DNA of 64,000 nucleotides, taken from assembly GCA_025463605.1 (NCBI GenBank), contig JAODAV010000010.1, positions 1 through 64,000 on the forward strand, read 5' to 3'. The stretch comes from Rhodoglobus sp. Lineage in GTDB: Bacteria; Actinomycetota; Actinomycetes; Actinomycetales; Microbacteriaceae. Made by a program: the position numbers and the translations under genes. The notes under the pieces were generated by a model that worked only from the letters and a program-made list of their open reading frames with translations, did not search any database and was not told the DNA's origin. Below, piece by piece: positions 1 through 9,098 of this stretch; the stretch's first letter is position 1, and every line of letters starts with the position of its first letter.

Positions 1-61
1 CCACGGTGCGCTCATCGATCTCTGGATCGAGGATCACCATGAGTTCGTACTGGTGCGTCAC
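1..61 (-). CDS. rpsF: 30S ribosomal protein S6 (bS6), 5' end only
   Basis: Only the first 20 codons lie in the window. The reverse strand reads from a GTG start at 61 as [20 protein letters not shown], which is the characteristic N-terminus of bS6, a small-subunit protein that binds S18. A strong Shine-Dalgarno sequence, AAGGAGG, lies seven bases upstream. In actinobacteria rpsF begins an rpsF-ssb-rpsR-rplI operon, which would continue left of the window. It is transcribed divergently from ino1. Confidence 0.9.
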   Translation of the reverse strand, partial: MTHQYELMVILDPEIDERTV

Positions 62-87
62 AAACCCACCTCCTTCGGACTAGAACG

Positions 88-106
88 GTTGCAGACGATC
101 TGCAAC
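88..106. promoter_or_regulatory. perfect palindrome in the rpsF/ino1 divergent spacer
   Basis: GTTGCAGA-CGA-TCTGCAAC is a perfect 8-bp inverted repeat around a 3-bp centre. It sits between the divergent starts of rpsF (61) and ino1 (191), where an operator would be expected. No regulator gene adjoins it in the window, so the binding protein is unknown. It could instead be a transcript hairpin. Confidence 0.5.
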
Positions 107-190
107 AGGAGGGTGTTGACGGTTGTCCCGCTCCACAGGGAGCCAGACAACCTGCCCAGTGTAGTCATAACTCTCAAGGAGTACCACCGC

Positions 191-1261
191 ATGACCGTTC
201 GGGTAGCCCTCGTCGGCGTGGGCAACTGCGCGAATTCACTCATCCAGGGAGTGACCTTCTACGGGGATGCGCCCGCAGACGAGCGCATCCCTGGCCTCAT
301 GCACAACCGGCTCGGCCCCTACGCCGTCGGGGACATCGAGTTCGTCGCTGCATTCGACGTCGACGCGCTCAAAGTCGGTCGCGACCTCGCCGAAGCGATG
401 TGGGCCAGCCAGAACGCCACCTTCCGGTTCGCCGAGGTCGCACCGACCGGCGTGACCGTGCAGCGCGGACCCACCCTCGACGGGCTCGGCGAGTACTACC
501 GCGAGATCGTGACCGAGTCGGATGCCCCCGCCGTCGACATCGCCCAAGCCCTCCGCGACAGGGGGGCCGATGTGCTCGTGTGCTACCTGCCCGTCGGTTC
601 GGAACTCGCCGCCAAGCATTACGCGCAGGCGGCGCTCGAGGCCGGCGTCGCCTTCGTCAACGCGCTGCCCGTGTTCATCGCGAGCGACCCCGCATGGGCG
701 GCGCGATTCACCGCGGCCGGCGTGCCGATCGTCGGCGACGACATCAAGAGCCAGCTCGGCGCGACCATCACCCACCGCGTTCTGGCTCGGCTGTTCGAGG
801 AGCGCGGACTGGTACTCGACCGCACGTACCAGCTCAACGTGGGCGGCAACATGGACTTCAGGAACATGCTCGAGCGTTCTCGGCTGCAGTCGAAGAAGGT
901 GTCGAAGACGCAATCCGTCACGAGCAATATCGATGCCGACATCGATCCACGCAACGTGCACATCGGGCCCAGCGACCACATCCCATGGCTCGACGACCGC
1001 AAGCTCGCGTTCGTGCGCCTGGAGGGACACGGATTCGGCAATGCCCCCACCAGTCTCGAGTACAAGCTCGAGGTCTGGGACTCGCCCAATTCTGCCGGCG
1101 TCGTGATCGACGCGGTGCGGGCGGCGAAGGTCGCCCTCGACGCGGGTCTGGGAGGACCGCTGGTCGCGGCATCCGCCTACCTCATGAAGTCGCCGCCCGA
1201 GCAGCTGCCCGACCCGATCGCGCGCGCCCGCCTCGACGAGTGGATCGCCGCCAACTCCTAG
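191..1261 (+). CDS. ino1: inositol-3-phosphate synthase
   Basis: Converts glucose 6-phosphate to 1D-myo-inositol 3-phosphate with NAD as recycled cofactor; this is the entry step to phosphatidylinositol, mycothiol and inositol-containing envelope lipids. The 356-residue product begins with the Rossmann motif [16 protein letters not shown] and carries the actinobacterial signatures [14 protein letters not shown] and [12 protein letters not shown]. An upstream in-frame start at 53 is open, but the ATG at 191 follows AAGGAG (176-181) and gives the normal family length and N-terminus. It is monocistronic here, with the convergent cca gene downstream. Confidence 0.95.
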   Translation: MTVRVALVGVGNCANSLIQGVTFYGDAPADERIPGLMHNRLGPYAVGDIEFVAAFDVDALKVGRDLAEAMWASQNATFRFAEVAPTGVTVQRGPTLDGLGEYYREIVTESDAPAVDIAQALRDRGADVLVCYLPVGSELAAKHYAQAALEAGVAFVNALPVFIASDPAWAARFTAAGVPIVGDDIKSQLGATITHRVLARLFEERGLVLDRTYQLNVGGNMDFRNMLERSRLQSKKVSKTQSVTSNIDADIDPRNVHIGPSDHIPWLDDRKLAFVRLEGHGFGNAPTSLEYKLEVWDSPNSAGVVIDAVRAAKVALDAGLGGPLVAASAYLMKSPPEQLPDPIARARLDEWIAANS

Positions 1262-1268
1262 CCCGCTC

Positions 1269-1445
1269 GCGCCGCAGGGCCACTCCCCGCGCCGCAGGGC
1301 CAACCCCTGGCCCCGCTGTGGTTTGTGGCATCGGCGCCCGTTCGCACAGCCGCGCCCGCCCCAAACCTCAGCGGCCGCCGCAAGGCTCAGCGCGCGTCAA
1401 ACTCGGCACCCGAGCGAAACCCCGCGGGCGCCGCAAGGCTCAGCG
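1269..1445. repeat. short GC-rich direct repeats between ino1 and cca
   Basis: The 14-mer GCGCCGCAGGGCCA occurs at 1269-1282 and 1289-1302. The 16-mer GCCGCAAGGCTCAGCG occurs at 1377-1392 and 1430-1445, the second copy reaching into the 3' end of cca. The spacer lies between convergent genes and holds no gene I can support. The repeats could be a degenerate intergenic element or transcript-end structure. Confidence 0.5.
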
Positions 1446-2867
1446 ACGCGCGGCCCACCACGTGAGGAGGCGGCGCTCGGCCTCCTCCTCGCCGAGCGGC
1501 CCCTCGTCGAGGCGCAACTCGAGCAGGAATCGGTAGGCCTGCCCGACCTCTGGCCCGGGTTTCAGGTCGAGGATCTGCATGATGCGCTCACCGTCGAGGT
1601 CGGGGCGAAGCGCGGCGACCCCCTCGGCCTCGGCGATAGCGGCGATGCGATCCTCGAGGTCGTCGTACGCGAACGAGAGGCGGTCGGCCTTCTTGCGATT
1701 GCGCGTCGTCACATCGGCACGCGTGAGGATGTGCAAGCGCTCGAGCAGCGGGCCGGCGTCGCGCACGTAGCGCCGCACCGCGGAGTCGGTCCACGCGCCG
1801 TCGGTGTAACCGAAGAACCGCAAGTGCAGCTCGATGAGACGCGACACGGCGGCGATCGTGTCGTTGTCGAATCGCAGCGCCCTCAACCGTTTGGTCGAGA
1901 GTTTCGCGCCCACGACATCGTGGTGGTGGAAGGTCACGACTCCTCCCGACTCGATCTTGCGGGTCGAGGGCTTGCCGATGTCGTGCAGCAGGGCCGCTAG
2001 CCGCAGCACGAGATCGGGGCTCGGCTCGTGACCGCGCGACTTCTCCAGGTCGATGGCCTGCTCGAGAACGATGAGGCTGTGCTCGTAGACATCCTTGTGA
2101 TGGGCGTGCTCGTCGACCTCGAGCCGGAGTGCCGGAACTTCGGGAAGCACGAGTTGCGCGATGCCCGTGTCGACGAGAAGCCGGATGCCCGGAACCGGGT
2201 CATCCGTGCGCAGCAGCTTCGACAGTTCGTCGCTCACGCGTTCCACGCTCACGATGTCGAGCCGGGAGGCCAGGTCGCGCATGGCCTGCACGGTCGGCTC
2301 GGCGACGGTGAAACCCAGTTGCGACGTGAAGCGGGCGGCACGCAGCATCCTGAGCGGGTCATCGCCGAAGGAAGTCTCCGGGGCTCCGGGAGTCGATATG
2401 CGGCGCGCGAGCAGATCCTCGAATCCGCCCCACGGGTCCACGAGCACGCGCTCGGGAAGGCGCAGCGCCATGGCGTTCACCGTGAAGTCCCGGCGTTTGA
2501 GGTCGTCTTCGAGGGTGTCGCCAAACTCGACGACGGGTTTGCGCGTCGCACCGTCGTAGGCGTCGGCGCGGTAGGTCGTGATCTCCACGGTCTGGCCACC
2601 GATGCGAGCGGCGATCGTGCCGAATTCGCGGCCGACATCCCACTGGGCGTCGGAGACCGGTGTGACGAGTGCGAGCACTTCGTCTGGCGTCGCATTGGTG
2701 GCGAAATCCAGGTCGGTGACCGGTCTGCCGAGGAAGGCGTCGCGCACGGGACCGCCCACGAGGGCGAGTTCCTTTCCGGCGGCAGAGAAGGCGCTCGCGA
2801 GGGTCACCACGGGGCGCGATTCGGCAAGTTCGCCGAGCCGCTGCACTGCCGTCGCGACGTTCTCCAT
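1440..2867 (-). CDS. cca: CCA tRNA nucleotidyltransferase
   Basis: Adds or repairs the 3'-CCA end of tRNAs using CTP and ATP. The 475-residue protein has the class II nucleotidyltransferase head: GGPVRD at 38-43, the catalytic DLD at 52-54, RRDFTVNA at 125-132 and DPLRMLRAARF near 170. A C-terminal HD domain follows, with LLHDIGKP near 293-300. The three tRNA genes in this window do not encode CCA, which fits an essential role. The gene has often been annotated pcnB (poly(A) polymerase) in actinobacteria. It is divergent from the DUF6049-murJ operon, with a 112-bp spacer. Confidence 0.95.
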   Translation of the reverse strand: MENVATAVQRLGELAESRPVVTLASAFSAAGKELALVGGPVRDAFLGRPVTDLDFATNATPDEVLALVTPVSDAQWDVGREFGTIAARIGGQTVEITTYRADAYDGATRKPVVEFGDTLEDDLKRRDFTVNAMALRLPERVLVDPWGGFEDLLARRISTPGAPETSFGDDPLRMLRAARFTSQLGFTVAEPTVQAMRDLASRLDIVSVERVSDELSKLLRTDDPVPGIRLLVDTGIAQLVLPEVPALRLEVDEHAHHKDVYEHSLIVLEQAIDLEKSRGHEPSPDLVLRLAALLHDIGKPSTRKIESGGVVTFHHHDVVGAKLSTKRLRALRFDNDTIAAVSRLIELHLRFFGYTDGAWTDSAVRRYVRDAGPLLERLHILTRADVTTRNRKKADRLSFAYDDLEDRIAAIAEAEGVAALRPDLDGERIMQILDLKPGPEVGQAYRFLLELRLDEGPLGEEEAERRLLTWWAARR

Positions 2868-2979
2868 AGTGCGACAAGCTTGGCACAGCGCGTTTGACGC
2901 GCCTCGCCTGCCGAGAGCTCACAGGCACGAGTGAATAGACTCGTCGCATGCTGGCCGCGCGAGTTCACCGGGTCGGCCC

Positions 2980-4617
2980 ATGTCACTGAAAGCCCTGCGC
3001 GCTGCGCTTGCGCTCGGACTCGGGCTGGCTGCCGTCACCGCCGGTGTCACGCCCTCAGCCGCCGTCACTGGGGACGGGCCGGTACGACTGGCGATCGCCG
3101 TACCGATCGTGGTGCGCGAAGGCACCACGGGGCTCATCACGAGCGATGCCCTCGAGGCCTACACGCGTCCGCTCGGCGATCTCACCCGGCAGCTCGACGC
3201 CGTGATAGACCGTCCCGTCGCCATCGGCATCGATCCCATGATCATCGTCTCGATTCGAATCCTCGGCACGAGCGCCCCGGAGTCAGCTCTCGCGTGGCTG
3301 CAACGCCTCGAGTCCGCCTCGAACCCGGTGTTCGCGCTCGCGTACGCCGACTCCGACATCACCCTCGCCACGCAAGTGGGCAGTCGCGTGCTGGGGCCGG
3401 AGTCCTTCGATTTCGCGATCGACCCCGCACTCTTCGCGCCGCCCGTCGATCCAACGGCTACGCCGGCGCCTACGCCAAACCCCGCTGAGCCTGTGCTTCC
3501 CCCGCTTCCCACTACGGAGGACCTGCTCGAGTGGCCGTACTCGGTCACCGGCATCGCCTGGCCGCGTGACGACACCGTCGTTGCCTCCGACCTGCGCACC
3601 ATCGCCGCGAGCGACTTCACGACGACGATAATGTCCTCCTCCAACCTCGCACTCTCCCCTGGGGCGGGCGCAACGGCCCAGGTTGACGGCGAGCGCATCC
3701 TCGTGTCAGATGCTTCGGTGTCTGCCGCGCTTCGCAACGCCACTCACGCGGTGACGGTCGAGGAGCAGCAGTCCACCATCACAGCCCTCGCGCAATCGGT
3801 AGCCGCCGCCGGAGCAGCGCAGCAGGGAGACCGCGCCACGGTCTTCGCCACGCTCGATCGCACGATCCCCGCGAGCGGCAGTCAACTGGCGGAGGCACTC
3901 AGCGCGCTCCAATCGAATCCGGCCGTGACGCTCATCCCGATCTCGGAGGCACTCGTCACCCCGCCCGCCGCGGCCACAGTCGAAGACATGCCGCAGTCCG
4001 CCGACTCGATACTCCAGGTGACGAGGCTGCTCGACGCCGAAGCGGCCGAACGCCGGTTCGCGACCGTCGCCCACGACCCGATCGCGATCACCGCCGATCG
4101 GCGACTGCACCTGCTCGGCTTGCTGTCGGCCGCGTGGGTGAGCAGCCCGGATGCCTGGTCAACCGCGTCGCTCGACTTCCTGACGGTGTCGACCGAGCTG
4201 CGCAGCGCCATCACCGTCGTCGAGAGCAGCAGCTTCAATCTGCTGGCCGACCGGGGATTTCTGCCGATCGCCGTGAGCAATGAGCTCACCCAGGCCGTCA
4301 CCGTTTATGTCACCGTCCGGCCCGAAACCGCTCTGCTCGCCATCGGGCAGGAACGGGTGCAGCTCGTGATCGAACCGGGAGCGCAGGCGAAAGCGCAGAT
4401 CCCCGTTCAGGCGATCTCCAATGGTGTCGTCGAGGTGCAGGTCACCATCGCGAGCGTGGCGGGCGTGCCCATCGGTGCGCCGACGGTGGCCGAGATCAAC
4501 GTACAAGCCGGGTGGGAGACTCCCATCGTCGTGGTCATCGCCGTGATCGTCGTCGCCGTGTTCGGCGTCGGGATCGTGCGCAACATCCTGCGACGGAGGA
4601 AGACGGCGGATGTCTAA
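2980..4617 (+). CDS. DUF6049 family secreted/membrane protein
   Basis: A 545-residue protein with an N-terminal signal peptide (hydrophobic stretch about residues 8-28 ending in SAAV), a long extracytoplasmic region, and a single C-terminal membrane helix (VVVIAVIVVAVFGVGIV) before a basic RRRK tail. This architecture and its position overlapping the start of murJ by 8 bp match the DUF6049 family of actinobacteria, which lies upstream of the MurJ gene in many genomes. The function is unknown; a role in cell-wall assembly with MurJ is inferred from linkage. The ATG at 2980 has no clear ribosome binding site and lies inside a short upstream reading frame (2948-2989). Confidence 0.75.
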   Translation: MSLKALRAALALGLGLAAVTAGVTPSAAVTGDGPVRLAIAVPIVVREGTTGLITSDALEAYTRPLGDLTRQLDAVIDRPVAIGIDPMIIVSIRILGTSAPESALAWLQRLESASNPVFALAYADSDITLATQVGSRVLGPESFDFAIDPALFAPPVDPTATPAPTPNPAEPVLPPLPTTEDLLEWPYSVTGIAWPRDDTVVASDLRTIAASDFTTTIMSSSNLALSPGAGATAQVDGERILVSDASVSAALRNATHAVTVEEQQSTITALAQSVAAAGAAQQGDRATVFATLDRTIPASGSQLAEALSALQSNPAVTLIPISEALVTPPAAATVEDMPQSADSILQVTRLLDAEAAERRFATVAHDPIAITADRRLHLLGLLSAAWVSSPDAWSTASLDFLTVSTELRSAITVVESSSFNLLADRGFLPIAVSNELTQAVTVYVTVRPETALLAIGQERVQLVIEPGAQAKAQIPVQAISNGVVEVQVTIASVAGVPIGAPTVAEINVQAGWETPIVVVIAVIVVAVFGVGIVRNILRRRKTADV

Positions 4618-6292
4618 TCCGGGCGTCGAAGACACCGATGCGGCAGCCGCCACGGCGGCTGCATCACCGTCCGGCAGCCCGCGAGGCATCGCGCGTGCCA
4701 GTGCCATCCTCGCCTCGGGCACGATCGTCTCTCGCGTTCTCGGCTTCGTCAACGCGGCGGTGCTGTCGTACGCGATCGGAGTGAAGGGCACCGGAGCCGA
4801 TGCGTTCACGGTCGCCAACCAGTTGCCCAACAACATCTACTCGCTCGTCGCCGGCGGTCTCCTGAGCGCCGTGATCGTGCCGCAGATCGTCAAGGCGAGC
4901 CTGCACGATGACGGCGGCGCGCGGTTCATCAACCGGCTCGTGACCCTGGGCGTTGCGGTGTTCGTGCCCGTGACGGTGCTAGCCGTGTTGTGCGCGCCCC
5001 TGCTCGTGCGGCTGTACGGCGCTGACATCGACCAGGCGACGTTCGAACTCACCACCCTCTTCGCCTACTGGTGCCTCCCGCAGATCCTGTTCTACGGCCT
5101 GTACAGCCTCATCGGGGAGACCCTCAACGCGCGAGGCGTGTTCGGGCCGTTCACCTGGGCTCCCGTGATCAACAACATCGTCGTGATCGCCGGCCTCTTC
5201 GCCTTCATGGCCCTCTTCGGCGGTGCGTCGGAGCATGCGGATGCCGCGAGCTGGAGCAGCACGGAGGTCACCGTTCTCGCCGGCACCATGACGCTCGGCA
5301 TCGCGGTGCAGGCGTTCTCGCTGTTCTTCTTCTGGCGGCGTGCCGGCCTGCGCTACCGGCCGGACTTCCACTGGCGGGGCGTCGGGCTGGGGGCCACAGG
5401 CCGCGCCGCGGCGTGGGTGTTCGGAATCTTCCTTGTGAGCCAGATCGGCGGTGTGGTGGAGACCCAGGTCGCGCTGCGGGCATCCGGCGACAACGCCTCG
5501 GCAGCGGTACTCAAGTACGCATGGCTCATGTTCATGCTTCCGCACTCGGTGGCGACCGTCTCGATCGTCACCGCCTACTTCACCCGGATGAGCGGCCACG
5601 TTCGCGACAACGACTTGCGTGCAGTGCGGGACGACCTCGAGTCGGCGCTGCGGACGATCCTGCTCATCATGGTCTTCTCCGCCGTCGGGCTCGCCGTGCT
5701 GGCATACCCGTTCAGCACGGTCGTGCTCAACAGCTACGAGAGCGCGTCCGCCACTGCACCGGTGTTCATGGCCTACCTTGTCGGTCTAGTTCCCTTCACG
5801 ATCTTCTTCGTGCTGCTGCGCGTCTACTACGCGATCGATGACACGCGCACCGCGTTCCTGATCCAGGTCGTGCAGACGGTGTTCTACAGCGCGGCCGCGA
5901 TCGCCATCGGGGAGCTCGTGCCGCGAGAGTTCACGGCTTTCGCGCTCGCGCTCGCCCTCGGCACCGCCCTCGCCCTGCAGGCGCTCCTGTCAGGCGTGTT
6001 CCTGCGGCGGCGGCTCGGACCCCTGGGCACGCGCGGAGTCGCCCTGCAGGCGCTGTGGTTCCTGGGCGCGTCGATACCTGCCGCCGCGGTCGGAATCGGG
6101 GTGCTCGCACTGCTCGGCGGGGTCGACGAGGGCTCCCTCCCTGTGCGCGGCGTCGGCGGGGGCATCCTCGCGATGGTTCTCGCAGGTGGCGCCATGGCGG
6201 TGGTGTACGCCGGAGTGCTCTGGGTGACTCGCAATCCGGAGCTGCGGTCGTTCGCCGAGCCCGTGCTGGCACGGCTGCGTCGCGCCCGGTAG
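4610..6292 (+). CDS. murJ: lipid II flippase MurJ
   Basis: Polytopic membrane protein (560 residues, roughly 14 membrane segments) that moves lipid II across the cytoplasmic membrane for peptidoglycan synthesis. The first helices carry the family signature, including FVNAAVLSYAIGV, GADAFTVANQLPN and LLSAVIVPQIV. The N-terminal 27 residues are Ala/Ser-rich and cytoplasmic. It lacks the C-terminal pseudokinase extension seen in the mycobacterial homologue. The ATG at 4610 overlaps the preceding stop by 8 bp and follows GGAGGA at 4595-4600, indicating coupled translation. Confidence 0.93.
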   Translation: MSNPGVEDTDAAAATAAASPSGSPRGIARASAILASGTIVSRVLGFVNAAVLSYAIGVKGTGADAFTVANQLPNNIYSLVAGGLLSAVIVPQIVKASLHDDGGARFINRLVTLGVAVFVPVTVLAVLCAPLLVRLYGADIDQATFELTTLFAYWCLPQILFYGLYSLIGETLNARGVFGPFTWAPVINNIVVIAGLFAFMALFGGASEHADAASWSSTEVTVLAGTMTLGIAVQAFSLFFFWRRAGLRYRPDFHWRGVGLGATGRAAAWVFGIFLVSQIGGVVETQVALRASGDNASAAVLKYAWLMFMLPHSVATVSIVTAYFTRMSGHVRDNDLRAVRDDLESALRTILLIMVFSAVGLAVLAYPFSTVVLNSYESASATAPVFMAYLVGLVPFTIFFVLLRVYYAIDDTRTAFLIQVVQTVFYSAAAIAIGELVPREFTAFALALALGTALALQALLSGVFLRRRLGPLGTRGVALQALWFLGASIPAAAVGIGVLALLGGVDEGSLPVRGVGGGILAMVLAGGAMAVVYAGVLWVTRNPELRSFAEPVLARLRRAR

Positions 6293-6357
6293 CGCGGAAT
6301 ACCGCGTAGCGTGGACGTGTTGTATCGGCTGTGACTACCCCAGAGGAGACTTCTGAC

Positions 6358-7338
6358 GTGCGCCAGGTCATCATCATCGGCTCGGGTCCCGCCGGGTACA
6401 CGGCGGCAATCTACGCGGCGCGCGCGAGCTTGAGCCCTGTGCTCATCGCGAGCTCGGTGGAGGCCGGTGGCGAACTCATGAAGACCACCGAGGTGGAGAA
6501 CTACCCCGGTTTCGCAGAAGGCATTCAGGGCCCCGAGCTCATGATCGCGATGCAGGCGCAGGCCGAGCGCTTCGGCACGGAGATCATCCTCGATGACGTC
6601 GTCAAGCTCGAGCTCGAGGGCGACATCAAGCGCGTGACCCTCGGCAACGGCGACGTACACGAAGCGCTGACCGTGATCTTCGCGACCGGCTCGGCCTATC
6701 GCAAGCTCGGTCTCGAAGACGAGGAGCGACTGAGCGGCCACGGCATCTCATGGTGCGCCACGTGCGACGGGTTCTTCTTCCGCCAGAAGACGATCGCCGT
6801 CGTCGGCGGCGGGGACTCCGCCATGGAGGAGGCGACCTTCCTCACGCGATTCGCCGACAAGGTCTACCTGATCCACCGCAAAGATACGCTTCGGGCATCC
6901 AAGGCGATGCAGGAGCGGGCGTTCAGCAATCCGAAGATCGAGTTCCTCTGGAACAAAGAGGTCAAGCACGTCTACGGCGACGAACTCGTGACCGGCATCG
7001 GCATGGTCGACACGCAGGATGGCACGGAGACGACTCTCGACGTGAGTGGACTGTTCGTGGCGATCGGCGCAGACCCACGCACGCACCTCGTGCATGGCCA
7101 GCTCGACCTCAACCCGGACGGCACGATCGCCGTCGAGGGCCGCTCCTCGCGCACCAACATCGTGGGCGTGTTCGCGGCGGGCGACGTGATCGACCCGACC
7201 TACCGCCAGGCCGTCACCGCGGCCGGATCGGGCACCGTTGCGGCCCTCGATGCCGAGCACTACCTCGCCGCTCTGCCCAAAGAAGCTCTGCCCAAAGAAG
7301 TTGTGGCGCAGGCTGACACCCAGCCCGCGGCCGTCTGA
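6358..7338 (+). CDS. trxB: thioredoxin-disulfide reductase
   Basis: FAD/NADPH enzyme that reduces thioredoxin. From the GTG at 6358 it is 326 residues: FAD motif GSGPAG near 8-13, redox-active CATC (C133/C136), NADPH motif GGGDS near 150 and a C-terminal FAD motif FAAGDV. I chose the GTG at 6358 because GAGGAG (6343-6348) precedes it by nine bases and the protein then opens MRQVIIIGSGPAG; an in-frame GTG at 6331 is possible but has no ribosome binding site. The C-terminus contains a perfect 15-bp tandem duplication (7270-7299) giving ALPKE twice. trxA follows after 26 bp. Confidence 0.95.
   Translation: MRQVIIIGSGPAGYTAAIYAARASLSPVLIASSVEAGGELMKTTEVENYPGFAEGIQGPELMIAMQAQAERFGTEIILDDVVKLELEGDIKRVTLGNGDVHEALTVIFATGSAYRKLGLEDEERLSGHGISWCATCDGFFFRQKTIAVVGGGDSAMEEATFLTRFADKVYLIHRKDTLRASKAMQERAFSNPKIEFLWNKEVKHVYGDELVTGIGMVDTQDGTETTLDVSGLFVAIGADPRTHLVHGQLDLNPDGTIAVEGRSSRTNIVGVFAAGDVIDPTYRQAVTAAGSGTVAALDAEHYLAALPKEALPKEVVAQADTQPAAV
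7270..7299 (+). repeat. 15-bp tandem duplication in trxB
   Basis: GCTCTGCCCAAAGAA occurs twice head to tail and inserts a second ALPKE in the C-terminal tail of TrxB, outside the folded core. It keeps the frame. Confidence 0.9.
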
Positions 7339-7364
7339 CCCACCAAGAGAAGAAGAAGGAACCA

Positions 7365-7691
7365 ATGTCATCAGCCAAGGACGTCACCGACGCCACGTTC
7401 GCCGACGAGGTACTCAACTCGAAGGACACCATCATGGTGGACTTCTGGGCCGAGTGGTGCGGCCCGTGTCGCGCCGTGTCGCCGATCCTCGACCAGATCG
7501 CGTCCGAGCACTCCGACAAGATCAAGATCGTCAAGCTCAACGTCGACGACAACCCGCAAATGGCGATGAAGTACCAGATCACGTCGATCCCCGCGATGAA
7601 GGTCTTCCGCGGCGGAGAGGTCGTCAAGACGGTCATCGGCGCGAAGCCGAAGCCCGCGATCGAGGCGGACCTCGCGGAGTTCCTGGTCTGA
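7365..7691 (+). CDS. trxA: thioredoxin
   Basis: Small cytoplasmic dithiol/disulfide protein of 108 residues that reduces target proteins and is itself reduced by TrxB. The active site WCGPC lies at 31-35 (C32, C35) after the strand IMVDFWAE; the cis-proline loop is TSIPAMKVF. The ATG at 7365 follows an AAGAAGGAA ribosome binding site. It forms an operon with trxB and is followed by a strong intrinsic terminator. Confidence 0.96.
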   Translation: MSSAKDVTDATFADEVLNSKDTIMVDFWAEWCGPCRAVSPILDQIASEHSDKIKIVKLNVDDNPQMAMKYQITSIPAMKVFRGGEVVKTVIGAKPKPAIEADLAEFLV

Positions 7692-7719
7692 GCCCCGGAT
7701 AGCCAATTCGCATCGGCTG

Positions 7720-7750
7720 GCCCTGCCCCCTCATCCGGGGCAGGGCTTTT
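7720..7750 (+). terminator. intrinsic terminator after trxBA
   Basis: GCCCTGCCCC (7720-7729) pairs perfectly with GGGGCAGGGC (7737-7746) around a 7-nt loop, and TTTT follows directly. It is the clearest Rho-independent terminator in the window. Confidence 0.9.
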
Positions 7751-7793
7751 CGCTTGCCTGTGGCTATCCTTGAAGCTTGCGAAAGGGACGCGC

Positions 7794-9098
7794 ATGACCA
7801 ACCATGGCAACAACCTCGACCAGTGGTACGACCACTACGCCGACCGCACCGCCGGTCTCGCCGCCTCCGAGGTGCGCGCCCTCTTCGCCGTCGCCTCGCG
7901 CCCCGAAGTGGTTTCTCTCGCCGGCGGCATGCCGTTCGTCTCGGCGCTGCCCCGCGAGCTCGTTATCGACGCCATGGAGCGCGTTATGCGCGACAGTGGG
8001 CCGGTCGCCCTGCAGTATGGCTCCGGACAGGGGATGCCCGCCCTCCGCGAGCACATCCTGGAGGTCATGGCGCTCGAGGGAATCCGCGGGAGTGTCGACG
8101 ACATCGTCGTGACCACGGGCTCCCAGCACGCCCTCGAGCTCGTCACGAAGCTCTTCGTCAACCCGGGTGACTCGATCATCGCTGAAGCGCCCAGCTATGT
8201 GACCGCGCTCACGGTTTTCAAGTCCTACCAGGCCCAGGTCACACACGTCGCGATGGACGAGTTCGGACTCATCCCCCAGGCGCTGCGCGACGCGATCGCT
8301 CGCCTTCGCGCCGAGGGCAAGAGCATCAAGTTCCTCTACACCGTGCCGACCTTCAGCAACCCTGCAGGTGTGACCCTGCCATGGGAACGGCGGCTGGAGA
8401 TCCTGGAGATCGCTCGCTCCAACGGAATCCTCGTGCTCGAGGACAACCCCTACGGCCTCCTGTACTTCGAAGGCCAGCCCCCGCATGCGATGCGCTCGGT
8501 CGAAGAGGATGGCGTCATCTATCTGGGTACGTTCTCGAAGACGCTTGCCCCGGGGTTCCGCCTCGGCTGGGCTATCGCTCCGCACGCCATACGAGAAAAG
8601 CTCATTTTGGCGAACGAGGCCGCAGTGCTCTCACCCAGCTCGTTCACCCAGCACATCGTCAGCGAGTACCTCACGACCGCCGATTGGAAGGGCCAGATCG
8701 ACATCTTCCGCGGCGTCTACCGCGAGCGCCGCGACGCCATGCTCACCGCGCTCGACGACTACCTCCCCGACCTCAGCTGGACCCATCCCACGGGCGGGTT
8801 CTACGTCTGGGTGACCCTGCCGGAGAACATCGACTCGAAGTCGATGCTGCCGCGCGCCGTCAAGGAGCTCGTCGCCTACACGCCGGGCACCGCGTTCTAC
8901 GCCGACGGTGGCGGGCGCAACAAGATGCGCCTCGCGTTCTGCTACCCCACCCCTGACTTCATCCGTGAGGGAATTCGACGCCTGTCGACCGTGATCAACG
9001 GCGAGCTCGAGCTGCTCACGACCTTCGCGCAGACGGCGCCGCTCAAGACCGTCAAGCCCTCTGACTCGATCAACAGCCCGCCGGCAAACCTCGGCTGA
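7794..9098 (+). CDS. PLP-dependent class I/II aminotransferase
   Basis: Fold-type I aminotransferase of the LysN/aminoadipate-aminotransferase-like group (434 residues). The PLP-binding lysine is K249 in TFSKTLAPGFRLGW; other family features are LAGGMPFVSALP, LQYGSGQGMPALRE, VPTFSNPAG and LVLEDNPYG. The natural amino donor cannot be read from sequence. The ATG at 7794 follows GAAAGGGA; a TTG at 7770 is an unlikely alternative. Its stop overlaps the start of the Ddl-like ligase (TGATG), suggesting coupled expression. This pair beside parAB recurs in Microbacteriaceae, to my recollection. Confidence 0.85.
   Translation: MTNHGNNLDQWYDHYADRTAGLAASEVRALFAVASRPEVVSLAGGMPFVSALPRELVIDAMERVMRDSGPVALQYGSGQGMPALREHILEVMALEGIRGSVDDIVVTTGSQHALELVTKLFVNPGDSIIAEAPSYVTALTVFKSYQAQVTHVAMDEFGLIPQALRDAIARLRAEGKSIKFLYTVPTFSNPAGVTLPWERRLEILEIARSNGILVLEDNPYGLLYFEGQPPHAMRSVEEDGVIYLGTFSKTLAPGFRLGWAIAPHAIREKLILANEAAVLSPSSFTQHIVSEYLTTADWKGQIDIFRGVYRERRDAMLTALDDYLPDLSWTHPTGGFYVWVTLPENIDSKSMLPRAVKELVAYTPGTAFYADGGGRNKMRLAFCYPTPDFIREGIRRLSTVINGELELLTTFAQTAPLKTVKPSDSINSPPANLG

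Noticed and set aside
236..1303. 355-codon minus-strand frame opposite ino1
   Set aside because: Antisense shadow of ino1; low-complexity, no domain, starts and ends without regulatory signals.
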